Positions 9,001-16,846 are shown, counted from the first letter of the stretch. The stretch is DNA of 35,801 bases from Acholeplasmatales bacterium (GCA_017961685.1 JAGCWW010000013.1:1-35801), one strand, 5' to 3'. Translations and numbers: made by a program. The notes: generated by a model from the letters alone, not told the origin.

Positions 9001-9412
9001 ATATCAAGAAAGATATGACGAAGAATATGAAAACGATGTTGTTATAGATGAATTAGATGATAATACACTTGTAAGTTATCGTAATTCAATTACTTATTTC
9101 CTTGATAATACTGATAAAATTACTTATAAAGAAGTTACAAAGTATAGACCTGATGATACAAAGATTAGTGAAAAAGTAACTGAAAATGAGTTTGATGGAA
9201 CTGATAGTTATGCTCAAACAAAAACTGAAACTTATTATGATGAAGATGAAAATATCATAACTATAATTGTAGAATCTTATACAATAGATTATGAAACTGA
9301 TGAAATTACTTATGGATCTAAACAAGTTACAGATTATACAACTAATCCAAATGGAGATGTAACAAATTACATTTATGATGATACAGTTGAAGGAAATTGG
9401 AGAGAAGTATAA
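6080..9412 (+). CDS. large lipoprotein with degenerate YD (RHS-like) repeats
   Basis: 1110 residues. A lysine-rich signal peptide ends in the lipobox FVAC (C23), so it should be exported and lipid-anchored outside. Residues about 28-62 are a Thr/Ser/Asn/Arg/Lys linker (TTRSNTTRSNTTTKANSTTKK-like). From about 340 onward many strand units of the form YxYDxxNRLxxxxYY (YDYDSNNRLIENTYY, YTYDNNNRIATYTTE, YYDEIDRLAKKEVY, YTYDAYGREIEKAIY) match the YD repeats of RHS and teneurin-type beta-cocoon proteins. There is no RHS core motif and no recognisable toxin tip, and the protein ends within repeats. Exact role is unknown; adhesion or glycan binding are possibilities. Start supported by GGGGAG. Confidence 0.75.
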   Translation: MKKRKILTGILLVSVAALSFVACKKKKTNPSTTRSAITTTRSNTTRSNTTTKANSTTKKTEVIKADSKFYKAGNTGCINVNVKEGKVDSIILLTGGLSGTLKPIYKNDKIIAFNFYSFYIENPESICAQFMINNAEDLASCGIETFYDGDDFVIRNAAYVATYKAMNSLYQNEDFKGINDIKVSNKGVISANIDELDKDEYKVTKDGFEFNTESRYGSFKFVVDYTDELNFTVEQYNKYTDSLIKTFKSTKQSNGDVLREEISNTDGISPLTPVPLSAPIGAPISPIYLVKNKKALLHFENGLLKSESVLKDDDSVNYVLASYQYNSDSLVKSKSAIRFGDEFTCDYTYNNGNLVQAAYVYKYFTCDYNYDYDSNNRLIENTYYATNGVTEYGESYGYTYDNNNRIATYTTEVTDNGAVYKDLLELTYTNGFVSKIEKYAVNGTNLVLYSVYEKDYNTDGTVKFESTKYYDSDEEVYNSEKKEYIYDEEKYVIGQKKSKFENGRWTLKTVETKNNTSNSESKHVETYRAEGDNDYIQSETDETKTYSPYNGNLTYEETIHKTYTSEGTPFLLQTLKWTTEYNGNKTINKNFILKDEDFVLFNCSYVEIDENNRVVLEYQTTFDMETLAFKSGTSNDYEYTIEDDHISVKKSIYTHTSYATDYSPSNRVLDRVEKYDIDADGNRIGDLTTLYYDEIDRLAKKEVYNGTYTDTYEYSYDSEYVKEVLTPGMSPDITENYYYKDPTIDNLLETIRIVRQESSDILYSMVYQHFYAKFNPVIGAKIGEDITYTYENDILVSELKISYIIKSIGDDNQIEYNTVGYITIYTYDAYGREIEKAIYKDDLDNLYEKYTYTYDEDTNRKDGLTYEWHSSGIDYTGEGIYQYQDDRNYLMDIKIYKKGETTQFEERAYYYQDGLLTREIHDYVTNRSDTFYGTLFGKVVPTDAADESEYANGNFLIRSSMGFYYDFYGNAVMSYQERYDEEYENDVVIDELDDNTLVSYRNSITYFLDNTDKITYKEVTKYRPDDTKISEKVTENEFDGTDSYAQTKTETYYDEDENIITIIVESYTIDYETDEITYGSKQVTDYTTNPNGDVTNYIYDDTVEGNWREV

Positions 9413-9421
9413 TAAAAAATT

Positions 9422-9447
9422 AGGGAACCTAAATTGGTTCCCTTTTT
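9422..9447. terminator. bidirectional terminator
   Basis: Stem AGGGAACC (9422-9429), loop TAAATT, stem GGTTCCCT (9436-9443), with T-rich tails on both strands. It separates the convergent YD-repeat lipoprotein and nuclease-helicase genes, and overlaps the helicase stop. Confidence 0.88.
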
Positions 9448-11719
9448 ATTTTTTAAAAAATGTTATATATTTTTTTACATCACTATTATTAAAACAATAT
9501 CTTATATTTTTCCAAAATGATGGAAGAAGTGCTTTATAATTTGAATAACTAAATCTTTCATCATACAAAATAGCTACTCCTTTATCATTTTCGCTTCTAA
9601 TTAATCTACCTACAGATTGTATTACTTTACTAATGCCTGGAATTTGATAAGCATATTGAAGTCCATCCCTATTAGTTGAATCAAAATAATCTTTAAGCAT
9701 ATTATTATATTCATCAAATGGAGGTAGACTTACTGTTACTATCATAACACCACTAAGCATATCACCTAAATAATCAATTCCTTCACTAAAGATACTACCC
9801 ATAATGAAGAATCCTACCTTTGTTGTATCATGAGTAGAGAATTCATTTAAAATCGCATCTTTTTCATCTTCAGTTAAGTTCTTTGATTGTATTATGCATT
9901 CATAATCTGGATCATTTAGTCTTTGAACTACCATATTCATATATTCATATGATGGAAAAAAAACTATGTAATTACCTACTTTATATTTAACTAATTCATC
10001 AATACATTCTAATATATCTTCAATACTATTTTCTCTATCAGTATATTTTGTGAATGTATTTTTTCTAATTAAGACTAATAAATTATCTTTTGGAAATGGT
10101 GATGGAATAGTTATTTCATTACCGTTATTTTGGGTAATTAGATTTTTATAATAATCTATTGGATGCATTGTCGCACTAAAAAAGATAGAAGATGTTGAAT
10201 AATTATCAAGTGTTGTTTTTATAAATTTAGATGCGTCCATACATTTAATAGAATACATATCATAATCTATTACAAATCTAAAATCTTTATCAAAGAATTC
10301 ACTAATCTTTAAGAAGTTCTTTAAATTAAAATAATAGCTTAATGCATTATCTCTAATTTTTTTGGCTTTTTCCGACAGTAAGACCTTTTCTGCCTTTGAA
10401 ACAATACGCCTTAAGGTATCTAAAAAGTCAAAAGGAATATCATCTAAATAATTAAAATCTCTATCATAATTTGATACTATATCATAGAATAAATCAACTA
10501 ATCTATTCATACTTGGAGCTAGCTTTTTAATATATTCATTTAACATATTAACATCATTTAAGCTAATAGTAGAAGAATACATTTCTTTACTCCTATTTAT
10601 TAAATTATGTGCCTCATCAATTAGTAATATTTGTTTATAATCAAAAGTATCAAAATATCTTACTAAATGCGTTCTAGGACAGAAAGCATAATTATAATCT
10701 CCAACAATTATATCTGCGTAATTTGATAGATCTAATTGATATTCAAATGGACATATTTTATATTCTAATGCTTTATCAATAATTGTTTTTCTATCAATGA
10801 TATCTTTATTATCATACATATCATAAATAGCGTATTTTAATTTCTCATAATAACTAACCATAAATGGACACTTATCAGGATTGCATAACTTATCTCCTGT
10901 AGCACACATTTTCTCTTTAGCGGTTAATTCAATAGTTTTAATCTTACAACCACTATTTACAAACATTTTAACTGTTTCTAAACATACGGTTTTACCGCTT
11001 GATTTAGCGGTTAAATAGAAAATCTTTTGATTACGTTCTGTAATAGATTTTACTGCAGGGAAAAGTGTTGAAATAGTTTTACCTACACCTGTAGGCGCTA
11101 TTGCGAATAATATGTTTTTATCATTAATATTTTTATAACAATCTCTAATAAATTCTAATTGATTTTTCCTGTAACTTTTAAATGGGAATTTTAAATCTTT
11201 AACACTATTAATTAATTCCATACTATGAGTATCAAGTTTACTAATCCATGAAATATATTCATTTAATGTCTCATAGAAGAACTCCTCTAAATCTTTAAAA
11301 GAGAAATTATAGAAAAATTGAGATTCTTTTTTTGATTCAAAATGGATATAAGTTATAACAATATCAATAGCTTCAAAATTAGATTCTAAAAGGTATAAAT
11401 AAGCATACATTTTAGCCTGTGCTAAATGCTCCTTTTTAACATCAATTGTATTAATATCAGTAAAAGCTGTTTTAATCTCTTCAATTAATAATCCATTATT
11501 AAGTAGTCCATCAATAAACCCATGAACTGTAATATCATAATCACTAATAGTAAAGCGATTTTTTACATAATATTCTTTTTTATCAATATCTTTTTTATAT
11601 AGCTTTTGCCAGTAAGAATGTATCTCACTACCAATAGCGTCGCTAGTTAAGTCGTTAGACAAATCTGCGGTTGAATATAAAAATTTTACGATATCTTTAA
11701 CGGCTAAAACTAACTCCAT
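9446..11719 (-). CDS. DinG/Rad3-type helicase with N-terminal PD-(D/E)XK nuclease domain
   Basis: 757 residues from the ATG; a GTG three codons upstream would lie inside the Shine-Dalgarno GGTGAGG. Numbering from the ATG: residues about 1-150 show a RecB/Cas4-type nuclease fold with GSEIH (H34), FIDG (D70), EIK (E81, K83) and QAKMY (Q101). The superfamily 2 helicase part has Walker A APTGVGKT (K214), four cysteines C272, C279, C284 and C323 placed as the XPD-type iron-sulfur cluster, and DEAH (368-371). The C-terminal half has the GSIFSEGIDY and QSVGRLIRSE motifs. This nuclease-helicase architecture occurs in Firmicutes; it likely processes branched or damaged DNA, cutting specificity unknown. 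It is convergent with the upstream lipoprotein. Confidence 0.88.
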   Translation of the reverse strand: MELVLAVKDIVKFLYSTADLSNDLTSDAIGSEIHSYWQKLYKKDIDKKEYYVKNRFTISDYDITVHGFIDGLLNNGLLIEEIKTAFTDINTIDVKKEHLAQAKMYAYLYLLESNFEAIDIVITYIHFESKKESQFFYNFSFKDLEEFFYETLNEYISWISKLDTHSMELINSVKDLKFPFKSYRKNQLEFIRDCYKNINDKNILFAIAPTGVGKTISTLFPAVKSITERNQKIFYLTAKSSGKTVCLETVKMFVNSGCKIKTIELTAKEKMCATGDKLCNPDKCPFMVSYYEKLKYAIYDMYDNKDIIDRKTIIDKALEYKICPFEYQLDLSNYADIIVGDYNYAFCPRTHLVRYFDTFDYKQILLIDEAHNLINRSKEMYSSTISLNDVNMLNEYIKKLAPSMNRLVDLFYDIVSNYDRDFNYLDDIPFDFLDTLRRIVSKAEKVLLSEKAKKIRDNALSYYFNLKNFLKISEFFDKDFRFVIDYDMYSIKCMDASKFIKTTLDNYSTSSIFFSATMHPIDYYKNLITQNNGNEITIPSPFPKDNLLVLIRKNTFTKYTDRENSIEDILECIDELVKYKVGNYIVFFPSYEYMNMVVQRLNDPDYECIIQSKNLTEDEKDAILNEFSTHDTTKVGFFIMGSIFSEGIDYLGDMLSGVMIVTVSLPPFDEYNNMLKDYFDSTNRDGLQYAYQIPGISKVIQSVGRLIRSENDKGVAILYDERFSYSNYKALLPSFWKNIRYCFNNSDVKKYITFFKK

Positions 11720-11760
11720 TTTCCTCACCTAAAAATATTATAACACATATTGAAAAAAAG
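11720..11760 (-). promoter_or_regulatory. promoter of the nuclease-helicase gene
   Basis: Reading the minus strand, TGTTATAAT (extended -10) lies about 15-25 bases before the GTG/ATG, followed by AGGTGAGG as Shine-Dalgarno. A clear -35 box is not seen. Confidence 0.5.
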
Positions 11761-11762
11761 GG

Positions 11763-11868
11763 TTGTTTTTTTGTTTTATTTGTTGTAAAATAATAATGAA
11801 GAAAGAGTAAATGAGATTTCTCATAACATTAAGAGTTAGAATGGCATTAATAACTCTTTTTGTTTTTT
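11763..11868 (+). ncRNA. candidate small RNA or terminated leader
   Basis: A promoter TTGTTT (11763-11768), 17-base spacer, TAAAAT (11786-11791) is followed by about 65 transcribed bases and a terminator hairpin AAGAGTTA (11831-11838) / TAACTCTT (11851-11858) with a T-rich tail. A smaller hairpin ATGAGA-TT-TCTCAT (11811-11824) lies between. The pepV gene has its own -10 elements after the terminator, so the unit looks independent. No known RNA family was recognised, and no convincing peptide is encoded. Evidence is structural only. Confidence 0.35.
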
Positions 11869-11888
11869 ATGGGGAATTTTTTTTATGC

Positions 11889-11930
11889 TTTAATATTTTT
11901 CATAATTATAATATAATTATATATAGGTGG
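11889..11930 (+). promoter_or_regulatory. promoter and Shine-Dalgarno of pepV operon
   Basis: Two overlapping TATAAT boxes (11907-11912 and 11912-11917); the second has TTTAAT at 11889-11894 with 17-base spacing. AGGTGGG lies just before the ATG at 11935. Confidence 0.5.
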
Positions 11931-11934
11931 GATA

Positions 11935-13179
11935 ATGGATAGTTTTATTAATGATTTATTTTCTATATTAGAAATTAATACTATATATAATGATGATTTA
12001 AAGCCTTTCGGTAGTGGTAATATTAAGTGCTTAAACCGTATGCTAGAACTAGGTAAAAACAATGGTTTTGAAACACGTAATTTAGACAACTATTGTGGAT
12101 ATATTGAGCATGGCAAAGGTAGCGAAATATTAGGAGTTTTATGTCACTTAGATGTAGTAGATGTAAATAAAAGTAAATGGAATACTGATCCATTTAAACC
12201 TATAATATTAGATAATAAGATTTATGCTAGAGGTGCTCTTGATGATAAAGGCCCATTAATGGCTTCATTCTACGCTTTAAAGGAGCTTAAGGAAGAGAAC
12301 TTTATCCCTAATAAACGTATTCGTTTAATAATGGGTTGTAATGAAGAAAGTGGTTCAAAATGTATGGAATATTATAAGATGCATGCAGAAGAACCAACTA
12401 TTAGTTTTTCACCTGATGCAGAGTATCCTGTAATATTTGGTGAAAAAGCAATTCTAACTATTAAAATTAGTGGTAAAATTGATTCAATTATAAAAGAATA
12501 TAAGGCAGGAGTTAAGTTTAATATTGTTCCTGATTATGCTAAATGCACTTTAAATAATAATGAAACTTTAGAGTTCTATGGTAAGGCTAGTCATGCGATG
12601 GAACCAAGTTTAGGAATTAATGCAATAGATAAATCTATAGATTATCTAAAATCGCTTTATGACGACAAATTCATTAATTTCTTAGATAAATATTTTAATA
12701 ATGATTTAGATGGAAGTAAAATTAATTCAAAGTCACATAGTGATATAATGGGAGATTTAACATCTAATCTTGCGATTCTAGAAGTTAAAGATAATAAATT
12801 TAGTATGATTATTAATTATAGAATGCCTAATGAAAGTGATTATGATAATATAATCAATAATCTAACAAATATTCTAAAACCTTATAACTTTAATTTAGAA
12901 GTTTTAGATTATATGCCGTTGCATATTGTTGATCCAAACTCTAAATTAGTTCAAACTTTATTAAAATCATATATTAAATATACTAACGATTTTAACGCTA
13001 AACCTATTTCTATTGGTGGTGGAACTTATGCTAAAAGCTTTAAAAACTCTGTAGCTTTTGGTACGCGTTTTCCAGATGAAGAGGATATATGCCATATTGA
13101 TAATGAATATGTTAATATTGATTCACTTAAATTATCAATTAAGATTATAAAAGATGCAATAAAGGAGCTATCAAAATAG
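11935..13179 (+). CDS. pepV: M20-family dipeptidase, PepV/Sapep-like
   Basis: 414 residues; PepV of lactobacilli is about 470, so this copy is compact. PepV is a di-zinc cytoplasmic enzyme that cleaves dipeptides with a free N terminus. The metal and catalytic residues are visible: H71 and D73 in CHLDVVD, bridging D104 in ALDDKGP, general base E137 with E138 in CNEESG, D161 in SPDAEYP, and a C-terminal His in EEDICHID. The lid domain lies about 185-300 and includes GKASHAMEP. It heads a tight operon pepV-trmB-hypothetical-glmS; its TAG shares one base with the trmB GTG. Confidence 0.92.
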   Translation: MDSFINDLFSILEINTIYNDDLKPFGSGNIKCLNRMLELGKNNGFETRNLDNYCGYIEHGKGSEILGVLCHLDVVDVNKSKWNTDPFKPIILDNKIYARGALDDKGPLMASFYALKELKEENFIPNKRIRLIMGCNEESGSKCMEYYKMHAEEPTISFSPDAEYPVIFGEKAILTIKISGKIDSIIKEYKAGVKFNIVPDYAKCTLNNNETLEFYGKASHAMEPSLGINAIDKSIDYLKSLYDDKFINFLDKYFNNDLDGSKINSKSHSDIMGDLTSNLAILEVKDNKFSMIINYRMPNESDYDNIINNLTNILKPYNFNLEVLDYMPLHIVDPNSKLVQTLLKSYIKYTNDFNAKPISIGGGTYAKSFKNSVAFGTRFPDEEDICHIDNEYVNIDSLKLSIKIIKDAIKELSK

Positions 13180-13805
13180 TGAGAAGAAAAAATATAACAG
13201 GCGCAAAAGATAAAGTTAATAAATCGGAATATATTCTAGATGAAAATGTAAAAGTAGATTTATCTAAATTATTTAACAATAATAACCCAGTACATATTGA
13301 AATAGGAATGGGTAAGGGTAGATTTATTATTAATATGGCTAAAGAAAATCCTAACATTAATTTTATTGGTTTAGAAAAATATTCAAGCATAATACTTCAA
13401 GCTACTAAAAAGCTAGAGAATGAAGATTTACCTAATTTAAAATTAATTAATGTAGATGCTGAAAAGCTTTTAGATTTATTTGATAAAAAGTCAATTGATT
13501 TAATTTATTTAAACTTCTCAGATCCTTGGCCTAAAAAAAGACAAGCTAAAAGAAGATTAACTCATGAAAACTTTTTAAAGATTTATGATGAACTTTTAAA
13601 GAATAAGGGCGAAATCTATTTTAAAACAGATAATAGAGGTTTATTTGAGTTTTCCCTAGAAAGTATTACTAATTATGGTTTTAAGATTAAAAACGTTAAT
13701 TTAGACTTACATAATAGTATTTTAGATTTTCATAATATAGAAACTGAATTTGAAGAAAAATATGGGGCAAATAGTCCTATTTATAGATTGGAGGCATATA
13801 GATGA
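13179..13805 (+). CDS. trmB: tRNA (guanine-N7-)-methyltransferase
   Basis: 208 residues, normal length. TrmB makes m7G46 in the variable loop of tRNAs using S-adenosylmethionine. The SAM-binding motif is EIGMGKGRF, and the family signature is SDPWPKKRQAKRR. TDNRGLFEF near residue 150 fits the C-terminal conserved block. The GTG start at 13179 overlaps the pepV stop; AAGGAG stands 11 bases upstream inside pepV. Its TGA overlaps the ATG of the next gene. Confidence 0.96.
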   Translation: MRRKNITGAKDKVNKSEYILDENVKVDLSKLFNNNNPVHIEIGMGKGRFIINMAKENPNINFIGLEKYSSIILQATKKLENEDLPNLKLINVDAEKLLDLFDKKSIDLIYLNFSDPWPKKRQAKRRLTHENFLKIYDELLKNKGEIYFKTDNRGLFEFSLESITNYGFKIKNVNLDLHNSILDFHNIETEFEEKYGANSPIYRLEAYR

Positions 13806-14194
13806 AATTAGTTACTACAACAAAAAGTTATTTAGGAGATACTTTATTTGAAATCGCATATGAAACAATAGAAAAGTTTTCTGGATTAAATGCATGTGCT
13901 AAAATAGAAAATATAGATGTTGATTTATCTGATTTAAAGACTGACGGTAATGCCTTTGTCTATATTTCTAATCTAGATATTAATGGTAATGTTGATTTAG
14001 ATTTTCTTAAAAAATATAAAAGAGTTATATTAGTTGCGATGGGTGCAAAATACCAACAATTACTTAAAAAAATATTTGATGAAGAATATGATGAAAACTT
14101 AAGTGCATCAAATTTATTTGATTTAGAAGATTGTTATATTATTGGAGATAATTATTCAACAAAATTAATTGATAAGACTGAATACGGGGAGTAG
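13802..14194 (+). CDS. conserved-looking hypothetical protein between trmB and glmS
   Basis: 130 residues, no signal peptide or transmembrane helix, acidic. I do not recognise the family. The sequence alternates predicted strands and helices (YISNLDINGNVDLDFLKKYKRVILVAMGAKYQ suggests a small alpha/beta fold), and it starts by an ATGA overlap with trmB and stops 7 bases before the glmS start. Coupling this tight argues that it is a genuine translated gene. No catalytic motif stands out, and no function is assigned. Confidence 0.75.
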   Translation: MKLVTTTKSYLGDTLFEIAYETIEKFSGLNACAKIENIDVDLSDLKTDGNAFVYISNLDINGNVDLDFLKKYKRVILVAMGAKYQQLLKKIFDEEYDENLSASNLFDLEDCYIIGDNYSTKLIDKTEYGE

Positions 14195-14201
14195 TGATAT
14201 A

Positions 14202-15983
14202 ATGTGTGGAATAGTAGGATACATTGGCGCTAAAGATGCTAGAAGCATTATCCTTGAAGGTTTAAAGAACCTTGAATATAGAGGATATGATTCTGCTGGT
14301 ATTGCTTTAAAAAATGCTAATGATATTAAAATTTATAAAGATAAAGGTAGAATTAAACACTTATGTGAAATTACTGATTTCACCTTTGATACAAATTTAG
14401 GAATAGGACATACAAGATGGGCTACTCATGGAATAGTTAATTATGATAATAGTCATCCACATATTTCTAATAATAAAAGATTTGTTTTAGTTCATAATGG
14501 CGTAATAGAAAATTATAAGAAAATAAAATATGATTATTTATCAGATTATAATTTTTATAGTCAAACTGATAGCGAAGTTATTGTTAATTTAATTGAATTT
14601 TACAGTAAAAAAATGTGCACAGAAAGTGCCATTAGAAAAGTTGTATCTAAACTTGAAGGCTCATACGCTTTATTAATTATGGATAAAGAAAACTTAGACA
14701 CAATTTATTGTATTAAAAATAAAACACCATTATTATTAGGCTTATCTAATGATGGTATAACTATCGCAAGTGATATTATAGCTTTCCCTAAAGATGTTAA
14801 TAAATATTTCTCATTTGATGATCAAAGAATTGCGATCATTAAAAATAATGATGTTAAATTAATGGATTATATGGGATTTGAAATTGATATTAACTATAAA
14901 GATATTTCACTTGATACTTATAATGTAAGTAAAGGTGATTATGAACATTATATGCTTAAAGAAATTGAGGAACAACCAACTGTTTTAAGACGTATAATTA
15001 CTAATTACTTTAATTATGATGATTGTGTTATAGATAAAAAGATAATTGATGCGATATTAGATTCTGATAAAATAAACTTTGTTGCTTGTGGAACAAGCTT
15101 ATATGCATCCTTTATGGGTAAATATTTCTTCGAAAAATTATGTGGTATACCTACAGAATGTTTCGTTGCTAGTGAATTAGTTTATTCTAACCCACTAATG
15201 ACTAAAAAACCTATATTTATCTTTGTATCACAATCAGGTGAAACACTTGATTGTATAACTGTTATGAAAAAATATAAGGCTCAAAACTATAAATTAATTA
15301 CTTTAACTAATAATACAGCATCGACTATGGCCAATTTAAGTGACTATTTACTTGATATTTGTGCTAATCCTGAAATATCTGTTGCATCAACTAAATCATA
15401 TGTTGCAAGTATTGCAATCATGTCAGTATTAGCTAAGGCTGTAAGTAATAAGAAAACAAACTTAAAGAATAACTTAAATAGAGTATCAATTGTTATTGAT
15501 CAAATAATTGCTGATTTAAAGCCTGTAATTAAAAACATGGCTAAAAGCATTAAAGATAGTAAAGCTGTATTCTATATAGGTAGAGGTATAGATTACTGGG
15601 TAGGCTTAGAAGCTGCCTTAAAATTAAAAGAAATTTCTTATATTCATACTGATGCTTATTCTTCAGGTGAGCTTAAACATGGTACAATTGCTTTAATTGA
15701 AAAAGGTACACCAGTAATTGCTATATGCACACAAGAAGGAACAAACTCTATTGTTAGAAGTAATTTAGCTGAAGCTGAAGCTAGAGGGGCTAAAGGATAT
15801 ATTATATCGTTAGAATCATTATCATATTCGGAAGATGATATAATCATTCCAAACGTTGCTCACTACTTATCACCACTAGTTTCTCAAGTAGTTTGTCAAA
15901 TGTTAGCTTATTATGTAGCTTTATATAGAGGAAACGATATAGATAAACCTAAAAACTTAGCTAAATCAGTAACTGTAGAATAA
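14202..15983 (+). CDS. glmS: glutamine-fructose-6-phosphate aminotransferase (isomerising)
   Basis: 593 residues. GlmS makes glucosamine-6-phosphate from fructose-6-phosphate and glutamine, the first step to peptidoglycan and amino-sugar precursors. The start must be 14202: the glutaminase nucleophile is Cys2, exposed after Met removal (MCGIVGYIG). An upstream in-frame ATG at 14169 would bury it. The N-terminal glutaminase domain has LEYRGYDSAG, GHTRWATHG and HNGVIENY; two SIS sugar-binding domains follow, with ACGTS, VSQSGET and the C-terminal LAKSVTVE. GGGGAG lies 9 bases ahead of the start. There is no room for the glmS ribozyme found in many Firmicutes. Confidence 0.97.
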   Translation: MCGIVGYIGAKDARSIILEGLKNLEYRGYDSAGIALKNANDIKIYKDKGRIKHLCEITDFTFDTNLGIGHTRWATHGIVNYDNSHPHISNNKRFVLVHNGVIENYKKIKYDYLSDYNFYSQTDSEVIVNLIEFYSKKMCTESAIRKVVSKLEGSYALLIMDKENLDTIYCIKNKTPLLLGLSNDGITIASDIIAFPKDVNKYFSFDDQRIAIIKNNDVKLMDYMGFEIDINYKDISLDTYNVSKGDYEHYMLKEIEEQPTVLRRIITNYFNYDDCVIDKKIIDAILDSDKINFVACGTSLYASFMGKYFFEKLCGIPTECFVASELVYSNPLMTKKPIFIFVSQSGETLDCITVMKKYKAQNYKLITLTNNTASTMANLSDYLLDICANPEISVASTKSYVASIAIMSVLAKAVSNKKTNLKNNLNRVSIVIDQIIADLKPVIKNMAKSIKDSKAVFYIGRGIDYWVGLEAALKLKEISYIHTDAYSSGELKHGTIALIEKGTPVIAICTQEGTNSIVRSNLAEAEARGAKGYIISLESLSYSEDDIIIPNVAHYLSPLVSQVVCQMLAYYVALYRGNDIDKPKNLAKSVTVE

Positions 15984-15987
15984 TTAT

Positions 15988-16015
15988 AACACTAGGATTT
16001 TCCCTAGTGTTTTTC
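15988..16015 (+). terminator. terminator of the pepV-trmB-glmS operon
   Basis: Stem AACACTAGG (15988-15996), six-base loop, stem CCTAGTGTT (16003-16011), then TTTTC. A weaker second hairpin GCTC...GAGC with a T-run follows at 16035-16055. Confidence 0.9.
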
Positions 16016-16142
16016 TTTATAAATATAGTAATAGGCTCATTTTTCGAGCTTTTTATATAAAAATAGCACTCTCTACACTTACAATACCTAACTAGTTATT
16101 AAAACCAAATATAATCATAATAAATACTAGATAATTGAAAAC

Positions 16143-16171
16143 TTGTAATGAATCAATTTGTAATATATAAT
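16143..16171 (+). promoter_or_regulatory. promoter of the GNAT gene
   Basis: TTGTAA (16143-16148), 17-base spacer, TATAAT (16166-16171), 22 bases before the ATG at 16194. Confidence 0.75.
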
Positions 16172-16193
16172 TAAAATATATGGAGTGATTTAT

Positions 16194-16646
16194 ATGATAA
16201 CTAAGGCAAAATTAAGCGATTTAAAAGAAATACTCGACTTACAACATCTCGCCTATATTAGTGAAGCAAAACTATTTAACAACATGAATATTGAACCACT
16301 TACAGAAACACTAGATGACTTAATAAACGAATTTAATAATGGAATTGTTTTAAAACTAACAGTTGATGATAAAATAATTGGTTCGGTTAGAACTTATGTT
16401 AAAAATGATACAGCTTATATTGGAAAGTTAATGGTTCATCCTGATTATCAAAAGAAAGGTTATGGATCTAAATTATTACTTGAAATTGAAAAAGTATGTA
16501 ATACAAATAGATTTGAACTATTTACTAGCACAAGAAGTATTAAAAATATTAAACTATATGAAAGTTTAGGATATAAACAATTTAAAATTAAAAAAGTAGA
16601 TGAAGAATTAAGTTTCATCTATTTAGAGAAATATAAGTCTTTATAA
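16194..16646 (+). CDS. GNAT-family N-acetyltransferase
   Basis: 150 residues. The acetyl-CoA-binding signature is LMVHPDYQKKGYGSKLL (R/Q-x-x-G-x-G/A loop QKKGYGS), followed by LYESLGYKQF, the usual GNAT beta6-alpha4 end. Such enzymes transfer an acetyl group to an amine of a small molecule or protein; the acceptor cannot be read from the sequence. The ATG at 16194 is preferred because an in-frame GTG at 16185 overlaps the GGAGTG Shine-Dalgarno. It has its own promoter and terminator, so it is a single-gene unit between glmS and rsmD. Confidence 0.85.
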   Translation: MITKAKLSDLKEILDLQHLAYISEAKLFNNMNIEPLTETLDDLINEFNNGIVLKLTVDDKIIGSVRTYVKNDTAYIGKLMVHPDYQKKGYGSKLLLEIEKVCNTNRFELFTSTRSIKNIKLYESLGYKQFKIKKVDEELSFIYLEKYKSL

Positions 16647-16660
16647 TAAAGGCTTTTTTC
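16635..16660 (+). terminator. terminator of the GNAT gene
   Basis: Stem AAGTCTTTA (16635-16643) with the stop codon TAA as loop, stem TAAAGGCTT (16647-16655, one G-U pair), then TTTT. Confidence 0.8.
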
Positions 16661-16683
16661 TTTTTCTACAAGACAACTTATAT

Positions 16684-16818
16684 CTGGTTATAAAAACTAT
16701 GTAAACTTATATTTATAACCACTTATTACACACCTTTAATTAACTAGTTATAAAAACTAAATAAAATGGTAATAAAAACTAGAAAAATCAAACCTTGTAT
16801 AAACTTATATTTTATAGT
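16684..16818 (+). repeat. interleaved direct and inverted repeats before rsmD
   Basis: Motif A (close to GGTTATAAAAACTA) occurs at 16684-16700, 16743-16759 and 16766-16782. A related copy lies before the GNAT gene at 16091-16107. Motif B (TAAACTTATATTTATA-like) occurs at 16701-16720 and 16799-16818. The first A and B copies also form a perfect 10-bp inverted repeat, TGGTTATAAA (16685-16694) with TTTATAACCA (16712-16721). Function unknown: operator cluster or remnant of a small mobile repeat. Confidence 0.6.
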
Positions 16819-16823
16819 ATAAT
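16795..16823 (+). promoter_or_regulatory. promoter of rsmD-coaD
   Basis: TTGTAT (16795-16800), 17-base spacer, TATAAT (16818-16823). The second copy of repeat motif B fills the spacer, so a protein binding the repeats would compete with RNA polymerase. Confidence 0.75.
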
Positions 16824-16846
16824 TAGTTTGAAAAAGAGTTGATTTT

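Noticed and set aside
11812..11940. A 43-codon hydrophobic open frame starting inside the candidate small RNA.
   Set aside because: The ribosome site is weak, it runs through a terminator and its T-tract, and overlaps the pepV promoter and start.
16684..16818. CRISPR-like array in the repeat-rich spacer before rsmD.
   Set aside because: Repeats are short, degenerate and irregularly spaced, with no cas genes in the window.
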